From: Roseburia sp. CAG:10041_57
Lineage (GTDB): Bacteria; Bacillota; Clostridia; Lachnospirales; Lachnospiraceae
Reading direction: 5' to 3'
NCBI GenBank assembly: GCA_001916965.1
Contig: MNTL01000059.1
Coordinates: 1-64,000 of the forward strand
DNA: 64,000 bases
This document shows, one piece after another, positions 28,009 to 36,835 of the stretch. Both the position numbers and the translations under genes were made by a program. Below the pieces are notes generated by a model. It searched no databases. It saw only the letters and a list, made by a program, of their open reading frames with translations, and had not been told where the DNA came from. Each line of letters starts with the position of its first letter. Positions within the stretch are counted from its first letter, which is position 1.

Positions 28009-29400
28009 CTATTTCTCCCTCTTTAATTCATAGATTTGTGTGCACACACTGTTGAGAAATTCCACATCATGCGTCACGATCATAATGATGGCTTCTTTGG
28101 CAAGCCTTCTTATCAGATTGGCAACCTGCATCATGCTGTCATAATCCAACCCGCTTGTCGGTTCATCAAAGGTAAGAAGCTTCTTGCCGCATACCTGGCT
28201 TACTGCCACTGCCACACGTTGTTTCTGCCCTCCAGACAGCGTGTTTGGATGCCTCTCCTTAAACTGGTCAAGTGCCAGCTCCTGTAAGGTTCTATCAATC
28301 AGCTGTTCATCTGCCTTTTTAATTCCCAGCCGGCATTCATTCTTCACGGAGTCTGCAAATAATTCATAGTTGACATCCTGCATTACCATATAGGAATCCT
28401 GTATCAGCTTCTTCTTCGCTGCCTGCTTTCCATCTATTAGAATCTGCCCCTCATAATCCTTATACAGACCACAAATTGTCCGTAAGAAAGTAGTCTTTCC
28501 TGCGCCATTTTCTCCGATAATTCCAATAATATCGCCTTTTGCAGCTGAGAATGTAATATCGCTTTGTAATATTCTCTTATTTCTTTTTATAGACACATGA
28601 TCAAAAGTCAGTCCCTGTTGACTTGGTATACTGCCCTGACACTTTGGAACCTGGCTCTGCCTTTTATGAATCGTACGAAGCCCCATTGCAATCCTTTTCT
28701 CTTCTGAGAGAACCAGAAATTCCTCTCTCGTAAATTCCCTCTGAATCTCTCCCTTGTCCAGATAAATAATGCGGTCAACCAGATCCATCAGATAGTAAAT
28801 CCGGTGTTCCGCTATCAAAATCGATTTACCCTCTGCCTTGATTACCCTGAGTTGTTCTCTTAAATCTTCAATGGAATCCGCATCAAGATTAGAGCTTGGC
28901 TCATCCAAAAGATATACCTCTGGATGCATGGCATATACACTGGCAAAGGCAATCCGCTGCTTCTCTCCCCCTGAAAGTTCAAAAATGCTGCGTCTTCTAA
29001 GCGCTTTCAGCTTCAGTCTTTCCGTGATTTCATCCATTCTCTGTAGCATCAGGTCACGGGGAAGGCTTAAATTTTCCATGCCAAAAGCAATCTCACTGTC
29101 CGTATCTACATTGAAAAACTGTGTCCTGGGATTCTGAAACACACTTCCTGCGAATTTCGCCCGTTCATACATTTCCATTTCTGAGATATTTTCCCCATTA
29201 TAAAGGACTTCGCCTTTTAATTCTCCGTCAAAATAATCAGGAATCAACCCATTAATCAGGCGAAGGATCGTAGTCTTGCCACACCCGGAACGCCCACATA
29301 GCAGAACGCACTCTCCATCTGCTATGTCGATATTTATATTTTGTAATCGCCCAGCAGCATTGCCGGCGTACTCAAACGAAACATTTCTCAGGTTTATCAT
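28009..29400 (-). CDS. ECF transporter double ATPase
   Basis: This is a 463-residue cytoplasmic protein containing two ABC ATPase domains in tandem, that is, EcfA and EcfA' fused. The first has GRSGCGKTT, LSGGEKQRIAF and VYLLDEPSSNLD; the second (from about residue 265) has GENGAGKTT, LSGGQKQRVAV and LLTFDEPTSGLD. It energises the T and S components encoded next to it. ATG 29400 fits MINLRNVSFEY, the family start, and leaves one base after the T gene's stop. A start at 29418 would overlap the T gene. Confidence 0.9.
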   Translation of the reverse strand: MINLRNVSFEYAGNAAGRLQNINIDIADGECVLLCGRSGCGKTTILRLINGLIPDYFDGELKGEVLYNGENISEMEMYERAKFAGSVFQNPRTQFFNVDTDSEIAFGMENLSLPRDLMLQRMDEITERLKLKALRRRSIFELSGGEKQRIAFASVYAMHPEVYLLDEPSSNLDADSIEDLREQLRVIKAEGKSILIAEHRIYYLMDLVDRIIYLDKGEIQREFTREEFLVLSEEKRIAMGLRTIHKRQSQVPKCQGSIPSQQGLTFDHVSIKRNKRILQSDITFSAAKGDIIGIIGENGAGKTTFLRTICGLYKDYEGQILIDGKQAAKKKLIQDSYMVMQDVNYELFADSVKNECRLGIKKADEQLIDRTLQELALDQFKERHPNTLSGGQKQRVAVAVSQVCGKKLLTFDEPTSGLDYDSMMQVANLIRRLAKEAIIMIVTHDVEFLNSVCTQIYELKREK

Positions 29401-29401
29401 T

Positions 29402-30100
29402 TTACCCTTTCCCCCCAAGATATATGGTACACACTGTCATGGCTACAAATAGCAGCAACGCGGTATAATCGTAGACTCTAAAGTGCAGCTCTCTGATACT
29501 GCTTCTTAAATCAGGATTCTCAATTCCTCTTGTGACCGCTGCAATGCTCAGATCATCCGCTGTCTTTGATGCAGTAATCAAAAGCGGAACATACAGACAT
29601 TCCACTGTTGTTACAGGAGATTTTATAAAGCCTGTAAGAGAAGGTGTGACTCCGCGAAGTATCATTGCATCTTTGATATATCCCCAGTCTTCTTTCAGAG
29701 TCGGCATATAGCGAAGCAACACTGCCATTGGAATAATGACCTGTTTGGGGACATGGGACTGACTCATTGCAGTCAGGAAATCATTGATCTGTGTCGTCCT
29801 GATTATGATGCCTGACATCATACAACAGGGAAAAAGCTTGAATAACAGGCTAAGCCAGGCAAGCACAACAGCATGAGAAATCCCAGCCCCGCTATGCAGG
29901 AAAAGATTCCAGCCCAGATACGTAAGACAATAGAACATTCCCCACAGTATTGACCTTTTCCCATTTCCACTTATGATTCCAAATAGACAGATAAAAATCA
30001 TCCATATGCTCTCCCATTCCAGTGATGGAAAAAACATCGTATTGATTACAACCAGTATCAGACATATTAACTTCGTTCTTGGGTCAAAATGCAGAGTCAT
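29402..30100 (-). CDS. ECF transporter T component
   Basis: This is a 232-residue membrane protein of the CbiQ/EcfT family. Several hydrophobic segments lie between about 10 and 120. The cytoplasmic coupling helices follow, with KDAMILRGVTPS near 142 and AAVTRGIENP near 193, matching the two A-R-G motifs that touch the ATPases. The last helix is near 213-230. ATG 30100 overlaps the stop of the S gene by one base. It links the S component to the double ATPase. Confidence 0.87.
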   Translation of the reverse strand: MTLHFDPRTKLICLILVVINTMFFPSLEWESIWMIFICLFGIISGNGKRSILWGMFYCLTYLGWNLFLHSGAGISHAVVLAWLSLLFKLFPCCMMSGIIIRTTQINDFLTAMSQSHVPKQVIIPMAVLLRYMPTLKEDWGYIKDAMILRGVTPSLTGFIKSPVTTVECLYVPLLITASKTADDLSIAAVTRGIENPDLRSSIRELHFRVYDYTALLLFVAMTVCTIYLGGKG

Positions 30101-30705
30101 TATGCTGCCACTCCTGCCTTCTCAAACTGTTTCTTCATAAGCAGATTACCAACTGTTCCACTGACAGCAGCAACAATAAAAGTACCAAGTACCATAATCA
30201 CCAGAATCTCCTGTCCAGCTGTGGCATTCATGGTATCTATGTAATCCTGTGTCGTGCCGTTCTTCAACATGGTTGCTGTCCATCCCTGCGGGTCTGCAAA
30301 ATATACAAAATAAGAACCAGCCGGTCCGATACAGTAACACATATACGCCAGAATGTTCAGTCCCTTGTTTCTATACTGTCCAATTCCTGCAAGGATGTCT
30401 GCAACTGTGAGCATAATCAGGCAGCCCAGATCCATTCCCCAGTGCATACCTGTTACAAAACCCAGTATGCAGGCAACGACACCTACAATCGTTAAAGCAC
30501 CTCTCTTAGGCACTTTTGCCAGTAGAAGCATAAAGATCGGACCTCCAAGAACCGCTCCTGCAATTGGATAGTAAAAGGTCAGTGCAGGATTAACCGCAAA
30601 CAATCCCCCGCCTAATGCATTTGAGACTAACAGTAGTGCCGAAAATACACCTGCTGTAATCAGATCTTTCACCGTCAGTCCTTTTTTGTTCTTATTCTTA
30701 GCCAT
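30100..30705 (-). CDS. ECF transporter S component, Trep_Strep family
   Basis: This is a 201-residue membrane protein with about six hydrophobic segments. Signature phrases are DLITAGVFSALL at the start, then FYYPIAGAVLGGPIFMLLLAKVPKRGA, typical of the Trep_Strep ECF S family. S components bind the vitamin or metal-ligand substrate; for this family the substrate is not settled to my knowledge. GGAGGA precedes ATG 30705. It is the first gene of a five-gene operon (S, T, AA, ABC, ABC) whose promoter carries the same 6-4-6 operator as the neighbouring araC and hydrolase genes. Confidence 0.83.
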   Translation of the reverse strand: MAKNKNKKGLTVKDLITAGVFSALLLVSNALGGGLFAVNPALTFYYPIAGAVLGGPIFMLLLAKVPKRGALTIVGVVACILGFVTGMHWGMDLGCLIMLTVADILAGIGQYRNKGLNILAYMCYCIGPAGSYFVYFADPQGWTATMLKNGTTQDYIDTMNATAGQEILVIMVLGTFIVAAVSGTVGNLLMKKQFEKAGVAA

Positions 30706-30762
30706 TTTCTCCTCCTATATCTGCCGTTGACTTACGACCAAAGTGTATGATACAATTTTCAC

Positions 30763-30778
30763 GTTAGTTATTACTAAC
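30763..30778. promoter_or_regulatory. 6-4-6 operator upstream of the ECF-ABC operon
   Basis: The perfect inverted repeat GTTAGT-TATT-ACTAAC lies eight bases downstream of the minus-strand -10 box, where a repressor would block transcription. It matches the elements at 23648 and 23772. Confidence 0.75.
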
Positions 30779-30786
30779 TTATTCGC

Positions 30787-30815
30787 ATATTATTGCTGCT
30801 AACGCCAAAAGTCAA
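30787..30815 (-). promoter_or_regulatory. Promoter of the ECF-ABC operon
   Basis: Reading the minus strand, -35 TTGACT (30810-30815), a 17-base spacer and -10 TAATAT (30787-30792) form a strong sigma-A promoter with the same -10 as the hydrolase promoter. Confidence 0.78.
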
Positions 30816-30865
30816 CAGAATCAGCAGATATATGACTAGAGTGTATGAAGAAAGGGCTAATGTGT

Positions 30866-31831
30866 ATGAGTACGTCAAATGGCACAAATTTATACCAGAA
30901 ATTATTTCAGGAAAGCGGATTTATTGAGAAAAGAACTCATGAAAACAGACAATTGGGGGAATATTATTATGTTCCCAAGGAATCCGGAGGTGGTTATTTT
31001 TGGATATACAGTTTAGCCGACCAGTACGCCATTAAGATTCATAATTTCTATTTTCATGATGATATTGTGGCTGATTTTCCTGGGCATGAGGGGTTAAGCA
31101 TATGCTATTACTACTCCGTGTCCGGGGAAGAACTTGACCCATACAGACGCATCCCTGCCGGTCAGGTTCGTTTCCTCAACTATATTGACTATCATTTCAA
31201 AGCCATCATACATAAAAAAATCCCGATTCAGACCGTTGAAATCGAGCTTTACAGTGGATATTATGAGAAATTTATCTCAGAAAAATTCGGAGATGTGGAA
31301 TTTGATTTTGACCGGTTGTTCCGTAACATAGACTGGTGTACGGATTTCCCGGAAATGGAGAAGCTTCTGTCACGGATATGGAATTATAAGGGGGATGGCA
31401 TTGCTGCCAAGCTGTTCTATGACAGTATGGTATCTCAGGCTATTTCCCTTATCATAGAATACAATAGTCACAAGACCGATTCTGCCCATGGAATCTATAT
31501 ATCAGAGGAGGACAGACGGGCTATCGACACAGTGAATAAATACTTAAATGACCATTTCAGCGGTGACGTCTCCACAGACAAATTATGCAGGATCGCATGC
31601 TTTGGCAAGACCAAGTTCAAGACTTTGTTCAAAGAGATCAATCACTGCACAGTTACCGAATATGTTACTGAAAAAAGACTCAGCCAGGCGGAGAGCCTTC
31701 TTTCAAGTACCAATTTAACTATTGAACAAGTGGCTACAGCTGTGGGTTATAGCAATCCCAGTCGATTCGCTGCCCTTTTCAAGAAGAATACGGGGATATT
31801 CCCCTCAGATTACAGGAAAATGAGTAAATAG
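30866..31831 (+). CDS. AraC-family regulator of the uptake locus (second)
   Basis: This is a 321-residue regulator, divergent from the ECF operon. The C-terminus has the AraC double helix-turn-helix: DVSTDKLCRIACFGKTKFKT, then IEQVATAVGYSNPSRFAALF and GIFPSDYRKMS. The N-terminal ~210 residues are a probable ligand-binding part without a clear cupin motif. ATG 30866 is favoured because GAAAGGG ends nine bases upstream. In-frame ATGs at 30845 and 30860 are alternatives. With the AraC at 23612 it brackets the locus, suggesting that each regulator controls one operon or that both respond to the ligand. Confidence 0.83.
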   Translation: MSTSNGTNLYQKLFQESGFIEKRTHENRQLGEYYYVPKESGGGYFWIYSLADQYAIKIHNFYFHDDIVADFPGHEGLSICYYYSVSGEELDPYRRIPAGQVRFLNYIDYHFKAIIHKKIPIQTVEIELYSGYYEKFISEKFGDVEFDFDRLFRNIDWCTDFPEMEKLLSRIWNYKGDGIAAKLFYDSMVSQAISLIIEYNSHKTDSAHGIYISEEDRRAIDTVNKYLNDHFSGDVSTDKLCRIACFGKTKFKTLFKEINHCTVTEYVTEKRLSQAESLLSSTNLTIEQVATAVGYSNPSRFAALFKKNTGIFPSDYRKMSK

Positions 31832-31833
31832 AA

Positions 31834-32584
31834 ATATTATTGTTCCTTCAACTGTGCCATCAGTATGAGTTAGTGATGCAAAGTAAGCTCCAGGAATACG
31901 CACACAGATAATCGACAGTACATTATGTAAAAATGAGATGCCCGACAAGCCATAAGCACAGAAATACCCGCTGAAACTGAAATGAATGCCCGCACCAATA
32001 TTCTGCGCAGAAAGGGCTGACACGGTAGAAAGCATGGTAGATGGCACGAGGAATACAATACTGATGAATTTTTCAACAATTCCTACCGCGGTAGCATCAT
32101 TTAAGCCTCTTCTGTTTGCAATGACAGTAATTACAATAAATGCAATCTGTATGAAGTCCTCCAATAAACAGGTAGTCCAATATAATATTTACAACACAGG
32201 CAATTGCTATAAAATACATGGGGCTTTTGGAATCCCCCAGTCCACGAAAAATGGAGCTGATAATATTATATGCCGTAATAAATGGAATCCCAATAAAGCA
32301 TATTGTTAGATAAATAATGGTTTCTGATACAGCTTCTTCCCGCCAATCGCCTTACCTATAGTCACAGTTGCTCCCATCGCCAGACCAACGATCATAACGG
32401 TCAGCATATGCATGACCTGACTTCCTACAGATACTGCCGTAATACGGTCAACACCATTGAATTGTCCAATAATGAACAGATCTGCCATTCCATATAATGT
32501 CTGTAGAAAATAGGACAGCAAATATGGCAATGAGAAAAACACAATATTTTTAAGTACACTTCCGGCTGTTAAATCTTTTTCCAT
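31834..32584 (-). pseudogene. MATE efflux protein, decayed
   Basis: This is a broken multidrug/toxin extrusion gene. It begins intact at ATG 32584 (MEKDLTAGSVLKNI, a normal MATE start). The frame shifts after GKAIGGKK near 32335, continues in another frame as TICFIGIPF...IFRGLGDSKSPMYF...LDYLFIG down to about 32165, and shifts again to FIVITVIANRRGLNDATAVGIVEKF and LSAQNIGAG. The C-terminal half is mostly missing. Only about 250 codons of a normal ~450 remain, so at least two deletions occurred. The start overlaps the end of cbiL by 16 bases. An intact MATE paralogue lies at 34789. Confidence 0.85.
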
Positions 32585-33351
32585 TCTTTCTTTACGCCTG
32601 CCCTGAACCTCCTGGGCAGACAATACTCCATCTTCACGATTACTGTTACAAGATATCCCTCTGCTCTATCCAGTTCATCCAGTCCCTGATAAACCTGCTC
32701 ATTCTCCATTCCACAGTTTGCAACGCCATACGCTCTTAGCCTGCGTCCCTTCTCCTGTTGCTCCCGCAGTCCTGCAAGCAGCTCCTTCAGATGCCTGCCT
32801 GACTTCATATATATACAGGTTCCACTGTATTTTAAAGCTTCCTCTATACTATAAGAAGCAGGAATGATATGTATTTCCTCATTCTTCTCTCCGAGTGAAA
32901 TTCCAAGTCTACAGGCGGATGCACAAAAAGAAGGGACTCCACTGATCATAACTGCCTGAAAATCTGCCTCAACAGCACGATGATGCATATACAGATATGT
33001 CGAATACACACTCGGATCTCCAATCGTCAGCATACCAACATTTTTACCCTCGCACAGGTAATCCTCTATCTCATGATAATTCTTCTCATGCGCCAGCTCC
33101 AGCTCTTCTTCATCCTGAATCATTGGAAAAGGCATGCACAACAAAATTTTCTCTTCTATTTCAGGACATACCTCATATGCGATTTTATATGCATAACATG
33201 CTTCCTTTGACGCTGCCGGAAGTACGATCACATCACAGCTGCGAATGATCCGCAATGCTTTGAGCGTCATAAGCTCCGGCTCTCCCGGTCCTACCCCAAT
33301 TCCATACAGGATTCCATTCTTATCCATCATACTATAGCTTTTTTTCAACAT
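32569..33351 (-). CDS. cbiL: Precorrin-2 / cobalt-factor-II C20-methyltransferase
   Basis: This enzyme of corrin synthesis adds a methyl group at C20 of the tetrapyrrole using S-adenosylmethionine. The 260-residue protein shows the tetrapyrrole methylase motifs GIGVGPGEPELMTLKA near residue 18, MLTIGDPSVYSTY near 100 and SGVPSFCASACRLG near 140. In-frame ATGs at 33330 and 33327 are closer to the conserved part; no strong ribosome site settles the start. Other corrin-ring genes are not in the window, so it is an orphan here. It lies between PepV and a broken MATE gene. It could feed a pathway encoded elsewhere or be a relic. Confidence 0.87.
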   Translation of the reverse strand: MLKKSYSMMDKNGILYGIGVGPGEPELMTLKALRIIRSCDVIVLPAASKEACYAYKIAYEVCPEIEEKILLCMPFPMIQDEEELELAHEKNYHEIEDYLCEGKNVGMLTIGDPSVYSTYLYMHHRAVEADFQAVMISGVPSFCASACRLGISLGEKNEEIHIIPASYSIEEALKYSGTCIYMKSGRHLKELLAGLREQQEKGRRLRAYGVANCGMENEQVYQGLDELDRAEGYLVTVIVKMEYCLPRRFRAGVKKEWKKI

Positions 33352-33383
33352 ACATCATTTTACTTATCTTACTTGTGCCTTTT

Positions 33384-34742
33384 CTAGATTGCGAGCAGGT
33401 TTTTGATTGCTTCCATATAGATCTGAACTGCTTCTTCCATTCCTGATACAAGAATATATTCATCAGCACTGTGAATACGGTAATCTATTCCCAGTTTCTC
33501 CGGTCCAAATGCAATGATGTTCTTCAATGATTTGGCATAGGTTCCACCACCTATTACCATAGGTTCATTTTCTGTATCGCCTGTTACATCTACATATGCC
33601 TTATACAGAGCTTCTACAAGTGGAGATTGTCTTGGGAAGAACAATGGATCACCGATCTCAATGATCTCGATTCGTCCATTCTCATCTTCGAGTCTGCCTT
33701 CACACATCTTACGAACCTGCTGTGCCTTTAATGTAACCGGTACTCTGATATCAATTGTGCAGGAGATTACCCCATCCTCAGTCTTGACGATTCCATTACA
33801 AAACGTCAGATCACCATACTCATCTTCAAATTTCAGACCAACTCCTGAACCATCGCAGGCTGTTCCAAGATGAGAATTATAGAATTTCACAAAATCATCT
33901 TCAAAACCAGCCTTTTCAAGGCATTCAAAGGTTACGCCTGCAGCATTGACTCCAAGAGTCGGTGTGCTTGCATGCGCCGGTATACCCTTTGCATAGATAC
34001 TGATCTGACCATTTTGCTCTGTTACCTTATATTCTTTCAGTCCAGTCTGGGAGAGTGCTTCTTCCAGCTTGTCCTTCATTCCTGCCGATGCCGGGATTAC
34101 TGTGGTACAGGTATCACATACGGCATTGGATACAAAACCGCCATTCATGGAAATAATCTTCGTATTCTTTGAATATGCCATCATGGACATATGTCCCTTT
34201 TCTCCATGAATACAGGGGAAATTGGCATCCGGGGTAAATCCACAGGAAAGTTCCTCTGCTACTTCATTATAATGTTCCATACACTTGGAACCTGTCTCTT
34301 CATTACATCCCATGATAAGACGTACTCTTTTGTTAAGCTTAACACCAGAATCACGCAGAAGCTTCATGGCATACAGCGCTTCCAGAACCGGACCTTTATC
34401 ATCCGTTGTACCGCGGCCATATACATAATCACCCTCGCGGGTCAGTTTAAAAGGATCATGTGTCCAGTCGCCGCCTACAGGAACAATATCCAGATGTCCG
34501 GCGATACCTACGATTTCTTCGCCTTCTCCCATTTCTGCATATCCACAGTAATTATCCAGGTTCACAGTGTGGAAGCCAAGCTCCTGTGCTATTTTAAGTC
34601 CTTCACTGAGAGCCTTGGCAGGTCCTTCACCAAATGGCATTCCTTCTGCGGGAGTACCAAGCTGTGAGTCAATCGCAACCAGTCTTCCAAGATTTGTTAT
34701 CATTTCATCTGATAATGCATGAATTTCTTCTTTTATACTCAT
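33384..34742 (-). CDS. pepV: M20 family dipeptidase PepV-like
   Basis: This is a 452-residue cytoplasmic zinc dipeptidase (PepV/Xaa-His type). Metal and catalytic blocks are visible: GHLDIVPVG near residue 82 (His and Asp), GRGTTDDKGP near 113 (bridging Asp), GCNEETGSKCMEHY near 150 (catalytic Glu) and TPDANFPCIHGEKGH near 180. The late SADEYI holds the last ligand region (HSADE). The length fits PepV. It probably releases amino acids from imported dipeptides. A GGAGG site precedes ATG 34742. It is 46 bases downstream of the MATE gene. Confidence 0.9.
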   Translation of the reverse strand: MSIKEEIHALSDEMITNLGRLVAIDSQLGTPAEGMPFGEGPAKALSEGLKIAQELGFHTVNLDNYCGYAEMGEGEEIVGIAGHLDIVPVGGDWTHDPFKLTREGDYVYGRGTTDDKGPVLEALYAMKLLRDSGVKLNKRVRLIMGCNEETGSKCMEHYNEVAEELSCGFTPDANFPCIHGEKGHMSMMAYSKNTKIISMNGGFVSNAVCDTCTTVIPASAGMKDKLEEALSQTGLKEYKVTEQNGQISIYAKGIPAHASTPTLGVNAAGVTFECLEKAGFEDDFVKFYNSHLGTACDGSGVGLKFEDEYGDLTFCNGIVKTEDGVISCTIDIRVPVTLKAQQVRKMCEGRLEDENGRIEIIEIGDPLFFPRQSPLVEALYKAYVDVTGDTENEPMVIGGGTYAKSLKNIIAFGPEKLGIDYRIHSADEYILVSGMEEAVQIYMEAIKNLLAI

Positions 34743-34788
34743 AATTTCCTCCGATTTATATTAATGTACTTACAGTATAGCACAAAAT

Positions 34789-36135
34789 CTATCTCGTTAA
34801 ATCTTTTACCCATTTATATTTTCTAAAATGGAGCAGAACCCACGGAATCTTGCCTACTTCATCAATGCATGTGCAGGCATAGACTACCACTACCGGCCAG
34901 TGCAGTACATAGGTTCCGATTGCAGCCAGTGGAATCGCCAGACACCACATGCAGACCGCCAGACTGTACATATCAAACATAGTATCTCCACCGGCTCCAA
35001 ATATACCATTAATCGTAACATCATTAATAGAACGTCCGATCATATAAAAGGCAATTACACCAAACATTCCTTTCAGGTAAATAGCTGCCTGGGGAGTCAG
35101 TTTTACGAAATGAAGAATGACCGGTGCCGATATCCCCATAAGCAGAGACATGGTAGCCCCGCATGCCATAGAAATCTTCAACATACGGATGCCATATGCC
35201 TTGCCGCGCTCCAGATTACCGGCTCCAAGCTCATTACCGATCATAATTCCTGCAGCACTGGAGATTCCTGCGCTGAAACAGCATATAATATCACGGACAA
35301 CTGCCGCAACAGAATTGGCTGCCGCCGCATCGGTTCCCAGATGTCCCATAAAGGAAGAATACGAGGTAAATCCAATTCCCCAGAAAAGACACGCTCCAAG
35401 AAGTGGCAGAGCACACTTGCGAAAATCCTGTGCCAGCTGCTTATTTCTTTTAAAAAGCCGCCCTATGTATGGATGTATGTATCCTGGTCTGTATGATATG
35501 ATGACTGATACAGTCAATTCTATAATTCTGGATATCAGTGTTGCTATGGCTGCTCCACGCACATTCAGAGCAGGTATTCCAAATCCCCCAAATATCAGCA
35601 CTGCATTGAGCACAATATTGATACATACTGTGGCAGAACTGATAATTGCTGTGGTTCTGGCGTGTTCACTCGTCTTCATAATAACAAGATAACACTGTGA
35701 AATCCCCGTCAGGAGATAGGAAAATCCTGCTATACGCAGATAATCCACGCCATGTCCTATCAATACTGTTTCATTGGTAAATATCAGCATCAGCTTATCC
35801 GGGATAAACATACAGGCACAGAAGAATATAACAGAGACCAGTCCGCATAATCTTAATGCCATGCAGAATATATCATCCAGCGTAGTAATATCGCCTTTTC
35901 CCCAATACTGTGCTCCGAGTATCCCAAGGCTGGCTGTTGCCGCCGCAAGAAACATATTTTGTATAAACTGTATCTGCGTTGCGAGAGAGACTGCTGACAT
36001 ATAATTCTGATCCAGTCCGCCAAGCATAAAGGCATCTGCTACAGCCACCATCGCCAGCATAAGGTTCTGCAGCAGGATTGGAATCATAAGCCCCCATAGC
36101 TTCGAATAAAAAGCCTGATCTTTTTCTTTGGTCAT
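34789..36135 (-). CDS. MATE family efflux transporter
   Basis: This is a 448-residue membrane protein with the twelve-helix MATE layout. It starts with LWGLMIPILLQNLMLAMVAVADAFMLGG and contains ILGAQYWGKGD near residue 70 and AAGIMIGNELGAGN near 295, the paired family motifs. It expels cationic drugs or metabolites using an ion gradient. It follows the DUF6320 gene by 22 bases and could be cotranscribed with the acyltransferase cluster. In that case it might export the cluster's product; this is a guess. Confidence 0.9.
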   Translation of the reverse strand: MTKEKDQAFYSKLWGLMIPILLQNLMLAMVAVADAFMLGGLDQNYMSAVSLATQIQFIQNMFLAAATASLGILGAQYWGKGDITTLDDIFCMALRLCGLVSVIFFCACMFIPDKLMLIFTNETVLIGHGVDYLRIAGFSYLLTGISQCYLVIMKTSEHARTTAIISSATVCINIVLNAVLIFGGFGIPALNVRGAAIATLISRIIELTVSVIISYRPGYIHPYIGRLFKRNKQLAQDFRKCALPLLGACLFWGIGFTSYSSFMGHLGTDAAAANSVAAVVRDIICCFSAGISSAAGIMIGNELGAGNLERGKAYGIRMLKISMACGATMSLLMGISAPVILHFVKLTPQAAIYLKGMFGVIAFYMIGRSINDVTINGIFGAGGDTMFDMYSLAVCMWCLAIPLAAIGTYVLHWPVVVVYACTCIDEVGKIPWVLLHFRKYKWVKDLTR

Positions 36136-36157
36136 GATTTAATACTCCACTCTATGT

Positions 36158-36823
36158 TTATTTAATATGAAATCTTCTCTTTAGTTCCATTCTGGCACGC
36201 CGTCCTCCGATGATGATTGTTCCTAAGAACAAAAGCACGGAGAAATCCAGTGCGATAATGATAGCCAAAGGATGTGTAATAATATCCAACGCTCTCAAAA
36301 GGATTCCAGCCAGACTTACCAGAATCATAAACAGCTCCGGCATAACATAGCTCTGCCAGTTTCGTTTGTTAATAAAAATCAAGAGCAGAATACCTACATC
36401 TACTGCAATAACTGCCGAAGGAAATACGTAATTAATAGACCATCCATTGAAGCCGCGTATATAATCCAGTGCAACCATGATCGCAACTGCAAGAAATGCC
36501 AGTACAATGATTTTTGCCCTGTGACCGCTCTTTCCTATGACTGCAAAACGCAGCACCATATAAATATAGAATAGAAACAGTGCTGGAATCAGTACAGTCA
36601 GATAACTGATTTTCGCAAAGAATGCCAGAGTAAATAAAATCAGTTCAATGGTAATGGCAAGAAAGCTGTAGACTCTTAATATCATGGTAAAAGCCCTTGC
36701 CTTCTGATGAATCTGCGGATACATAGCCTCCAGATCCTCTGATTTCTCCAGTACAGAATTACACAAAGGGCATCGCTCCGTCGGTTCTAATATTTCAATA
36801 TTACATTGTTTACATCTACTCAT
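36158..36823 (-). CDS. DUF6320-type zinc-ribbon membrane protein
   Basis: This is a 221-residue protein. It begins with a zinc ribbon CKQCNIEI...CPLCN (residues 4-21), then six hydrophobic helices from about 45 to 208 and a basic tail. This is the form of the DUF6320 family often found with condensation-fold acyltransferases. It lies 12 bases after such a gene. Function is unknown; membrane localisation of the acyltransferase reaction or transport of its product are possibilities. ATG 36823 is well placed. Confidence 0.75.
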   Translation of the reverse strand: MSRCKQCNIEILEPTERCPLCNSVLEKSEDLEAMYPQIHQKARAFTMILRVYSFLAITIELILFTLAFFAKISYLTVLIPALFLFYIYMVLRFAVIGKSGHRAKIIVLAFLAVAIMVALDYIRGFNGWSINYVFPSAVIAVDVGILLLIFINKRNWQSYVMPELFMILVSLAGILLRALDIITHPLAIIIALDFSVLLFLGTIIIGGRRARMELKRRFHIK

Positions 36824-36835
36824 ATTCCTATCCTC

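Noticed and set aside
34828..35692. Plus-strand frames of 191-222 codons inside the MATE gene
   Set aside because: The minus-strand MATE frame has the full family motif set; the plus-strand translations have none.
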